Source of the DNA: Davidsoniella eucalypti
Taxonomy: Eukaryota > Ascomycota > Sordariomycetes > Microascales > Ceratocystidaceae
NCBI GenBank assembly: GCA_004009845.1
Contig: RMBW01000020.1
Coordinates: 248,001 to 312,000, forward strand
DNA length: 64,000 nucleotides
Reading direction: 5' to 3'
The position numbers were made by a program, and so were the translations under genes. Below the pieces are notes generated by a model. The model was given only the letters and a program-made list of their open reading frames with translations, did not search any database and was not told the origin of the DNA. Shown piece after piece: positions 61,119 through 64,000 of the stretch. Position 1 is the stretch's first letter. Each line of letters starts with the position of its first letter.

Positions 61119-62474
61119 ATGTTTTCATCATCGCCCTTCTCGACCAACGCTGCCCAACAGGCCGACGCCCTGCAGGCCCTCACACGCAAAAGACAAAAAT
61201 TTGACAAGACCGAGGCCGAGCTTCTGACAATCCCGAGACAGCGTCGTTCCTTGGTCTGGAATATCGGCAATGGGCTGTTGCGTTCGCCTAGCTCCCTTCT
61301 TTCCTTCATGGGAGACTGGAACCCTCTGGGCTCATGTGTCAGTGGCCAAGATAGCATTTGGCTATTCGACTCTCTAGCCTATCCGGCACCAGATACACCA
61401 GGCGAGTATTTCGTCAATATGCACATTGCCGCTTTGGAAAACGACCCAGAACGCATGAAGACACCGCAAGTCACGGCGTATCTGGCCGGATTGCTATTGC
61501 TAGTTGATACGGAGGAGGAGAGACAGCGCATCATCGCACGCACAAAACCGTTCTTTGCGGACGTGAAGCGTGGCCGAGTTGTCAAGATCGCCATCAACGA
61601 AGACATCACCTCTCAGAATCAGAAACGGGCAGGCCCAACCAATATCAACGGCACTGCATCGACGCTGCTCAAACTTGGAGCTATAGATAGCAACAAGGTT
61701 CACAAGGCTGAGGCTTACGTTCCACCAAGCGTTGAAGGCATGCTTGAAGCAAATATCTATGTTGCTGATTCTACAGGCTGGTTGGTAGTCTCAGGTAAGA
61801 AGGACACATTAATATATCCAATATCTATCTGTTAGCCTTGTTGACTAAATGTACTTTATCTTATAGACATCGACGACACTATCAAGATCACAGGAACAAG
61901 TGACCCACGCATGATTATCCGCCAAACATTAGCGGGTAAAGGCGATCCTGTTCCTGGTATGCCAGAACTTTATGCTCATATCAAGGCTTCATTGCCGTCA
62001 GATGCAGTATGGTGCTATCTTACTGCGTCACCACACTTGCTGTATCCATTCCTTCGCGACTTCCGGGCAAAGTACTACCCGGACGGACCGCTGTACTTGC
62101 GTGACTTCAACTGGCATTCTATTGCAGGCATGATGAGTGCCATGACACAACGTACACATACATACAAAGTGGGCTACATGCGTACCTTCCACAGCTGGTT
62201 GCCCAACCGCCAACTCCTATGCATTGGCGATTCGACCCAGTCAGACCCAGAAGTGTATGGTGACATGGCGCGCGAATTCCCTGGCTGGATCGGTGGTATC
62301 ATGATTCGCCGTGTCCGCGAAAAGGAGGCAATTGGAATCGACGAGAAGAATGCCGGTGAGCGATTTGAGAATGCCTTCCGCCTGGTACCGAAAGAGAAGT
62401 GGATTGTGTTTGATGATCCAGCTGAGGCACAGTTGTTCGTAGGTCGATTAAAGACGCAAGAGTTAGAACTGTGA
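61119..62474 (+). CDS. DUF2183 (App1-like) phosphatidate phosphatase family protein
   Basis: Two exons (61119-61794 and 61867-62474) give 427 aa. The catalytic signature 'DIDDTIKIT', a DxDxT phosphatase motif, starts at residue 226. The splice completes its first Asp. Further family blocks follow: 'GMPELYAHIKASL', 'WCYLTASPHLLYPFLRDF', 'LRDFNWHSIAGMM', 'YKVGYMRTFHSWLPNRQLLC' and 'GDSTQSDPEVYGDMAREFP'. These are typical of the App1 (DUF2183) catalytic domain. In yeast, App1 is a magnesium-dependent phosphatidate phosphatase linked to actin patches and endocytosis. This protein lacks the long Pro-rich SH3-binding tail of yeast App1, as many filamentous-fungal members do. Its N-terminal ~220 residues have no motif I can name. 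It converges with the transporter downstream. Confidence 0.86.
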
Positions 62475-62736
62475 GTCGTTGTCAGTGGAGATGACTGAAA
62501 ATTATGTATCCTGAGTGGCTGTATGGTTTTCTTTCTTAGTCACATATCACATTATGCTAATGGCGGAGCCGATAGAGAGTATCATTTGAGATTATTTCAT
62601 ATATAATATACATAATTATATTATCAACGCAACATAATAATAGCATAAGCAAGAAGTTAAATCAACATTAACAACAACACCACCAACTCCAGCACTATCG
62701 CCGGTAATTCTACCAACTAAATAACCGGCAACTATT

Positions 62737-64000
62737 TTAGATATCAGCCTCCTGAACTTGAGGGGCCGCGGTGGCTTCCGCATCGTCGCCAGACACAGAC
62801 TTCTTGTTGTTGATGTACTTTTCCAGCAAAGGCAAGCCAACACCAGTCCACAACGTCAATGCTACAACAAAGGCGAGGGCACTAGGCCAGCCATGAGTCT
62901 GCGCAAAGTGCGGAGCTTGCGAGCTAGGAAACTGGTACTGTTGAAAGGGAATGACGACAGCGCTGCCAATAGCAGTCACAAAACCGAGGACGAAGGCGCG
63001 CTTGTGCTGGTCACTGCCACAGGCTTCGTTGATCCAGCCGGCGAGCAGCGGAGTGTAGCAACCATAGCAGCCACAAAGAATGAAAACGGCCATACGTAGC
63101 CGATGCGATACTTCCCATACTGAGAGAATGGAGTAGCAAAAAGTGAGCAGAGTGCCGACGAATAGGCAGGCCGGCCAACGGGCTTGGAGACGATCGGAGG
63201 CGATTCCGGTGGCGACCATGAAGAACCAGTTGACGGCACCGATGGCGGTTGGGATGTTGTTGATCTGCGGCACTGAGTACATGTTGGTGGCCTTAAGATA
63301 GAGGGCAAAGTACTGCATGACATATGAGCCGATAGTCAGGGTCCAGAAAGCATAGGCTAGCGTGAAAGCATACACCTGCCAGGAGGTGAAGATGCGCTTG
63401 ACGATGCTAAAGTCGAGTTTACCCGACGGCTGGCGGTTTTCCTCGCGAATGCGCTCGGCGGCGCGCTTACGCTCCCAATCATTAAGATACCAAGCCTTGG
63501 TAGTCTCGGGGGTATCCGGATGGCACAGCACGCCATAAACGCAGACGGGCACACCCAGCAGAAAATCGAAGATGAAGAGCCAGCGCCAGGCACTAAGACC
63601 ACCACGGCCGTCCATTCCCGAGTACAGGGCGCTCTGCAGATAACCGGAGAACATTTGACCCAACACACCGCTCATGACGAAGAGGCCGGAGCGGCGAGCC
63701 AGTTCGGAGCGGCGATACCAGCAGCCGAGAGTGTACATGACGCCGGGCCAGGCAACGCTCTCGAAGAAGCCGATGCAGAAGCGTAGGGCGTAGAACTGTT
63801 CGGCGGTCTGGCATTTGTACAGGAAGAGCACGAAGAAGGACCAGAGGAAGAGGCACAACGGCAGCCAGATACGCGGTGGCACGACGGTGATGATTGGATT
63901 GGCGAAGACGGCGCCGATGATAGTTCCCGAGGCGAAGCACGTGTTCATCCACGATAGCTCGTTGCCAGGGCCGAAGCCGAGCTCCTCCTTCATGCCGGAG
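62737..64000 (-). CDS. MFS transporter of the allantoate/pantothenate (ACS) family, 3' part
   Basis: An intronless frame enters from the right edge and ends at 62737, giving about 420 aa. It covers roughly transmembrane segments 2-12 and the cytosolic C-tail. Family landmarks are 'NELSWMNTCFASGTIIGAVF', 'YALRFCIGFFESVAWPGVMY', 'LGCWYRRSELARRSGLF', 'SGYLQSALYSGMDGRGGLSA' with 'WRWLFIFDF', and the central loop 'DTPETTKAWYLNDWERKRAA'. These place it in the anion:cation symporter family with Dal5, Tna1, Liz1/Fen2 and Vht1. The block 'INNIPTAIGAVNWFF' resembles the pantothenate branch (Liz1/Fen2), but the substrate cannot be fixed from sequence. The start codon and first helix are outside the window; the Met near the edge is internal. 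Confidence 0.9.
   Translation of the reverse strand, partial: SGMKEELGFGPGNELSWMNTCFASGTIIGAVFANPIITVVPPRIWLPLCLFLWSFFVLFLYKCQTAEQFYALRFCIGFFESVAWPGVMYTLGCWYRRSELARRSGLFVMSGVLGQMFSGYLQSALYSGMDGRGGLSAWRWLFIFDFLLGVPVCVYGVLCHPDTPETTKAWYLNDWERKRAAERIREENRQPSGKLDFSIVKRIFTSWQVYAFTLAYAFWTLTIGSYVMQYFALYLKATNMYSVPQINNIPTAIGAVNWFFMVATGIASDRLQARWPACLFVGTLLTFCYSILSVWEVSHRLRMAVFILCGCYGCYTPLLAGWINEACGSDQHKRAFVLGFVTAIGSAVVIPFQQYQFPSSQAPHFAQTHGWPSALAFVVALTLWTGVGLPLLEKYINNKKSVSGDDAEATAAPQVQEADI

Overview
The window is a stretch of nuclear DNA from a filamentous ascomycete (Pezizomycotina-like) fungus. The evidence is as follows. Nearly every protein gene is split by short introns with GTAAGT/GTATGT-type donors, CTAAC-like branch sites and TAG/CAG acceptors. 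The gene content includes a fungal rhodopsin-domain membrane protein, a LaeA-like methyltransferase, a JmjN-ARID-PHD demethylase, a BET protein whose first bromodomain has a filamentous-fungal 'LWP' loop, and URC4. The tRNA-Thr gene carries a small anticodon-loop intron. I cannot assign a class. Start codons were placed on ATG; several long open frames begin without one, and this is stated where it matters.

Layout, left to right. The 5' part of a KDM5/JARID1 histone demethylase runs off the left edge (minus). After a 3.6 kb spacer come SLX1 and SF3A3/PRP9 (both minus). Facing SF3A3 across a promoter that carries a MITE-like element is eIF4A3/FAL1 (plus). A seven-helix rhodopsin-domain protein (minus) is followed by a 9.8 kb gene-poor stretch that ends at URC4 (DUF1688, plus). 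OXA1 and MIM1 are adjacent (minus), so an inner-membrane and an outer-membrane mitochondrial insertase lie side by side. MIM1 is divergent from GTR1 (Rag GTPase, plus). Directly after the GTR1 stop codon, in the same frame, comes a 515-codon open frame of unknown function. SHP1/p47 (minus) is divergent from the BET protein BDF1 (plus). Next is a 6.9 kb gene-poor AT-rich stretch holding a second MITE-like element with about 64-bp terminal inverted repeats. An eight-exon LaeA-like methyltransferase (plus), a tRNA-Thr(AGU) gene and another gene-poor stretch of about 8 kb follow. The window closes with a type II membrane SGNH-like protein (plus), a DUF2183/App1-like phosphatase (plus) and the 3' part of an allantoate/pantothenate-type MFS transporter (minus) that runs off the right edge.

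Most genes are housekeeping: chromatin (KDM5, BDF1), RNA processing (SF3A3, eIF4A3), DNA repair (SLX1), mitochondrial import (OXA1, MIM1), TORC1 signalling (GTR1) and Cdc48 cofactors (SHP1). They do not form a biosynthetic cluster. I see no complete new system. The most noteworthy observations are the single-stop GTR1/515-codon arrangement, the MIM1 intron that is a multiple of three and repeats the start of the next exon, the two inverted-repeat elements, and the AUG-less 5' extension of the methyltransferase.
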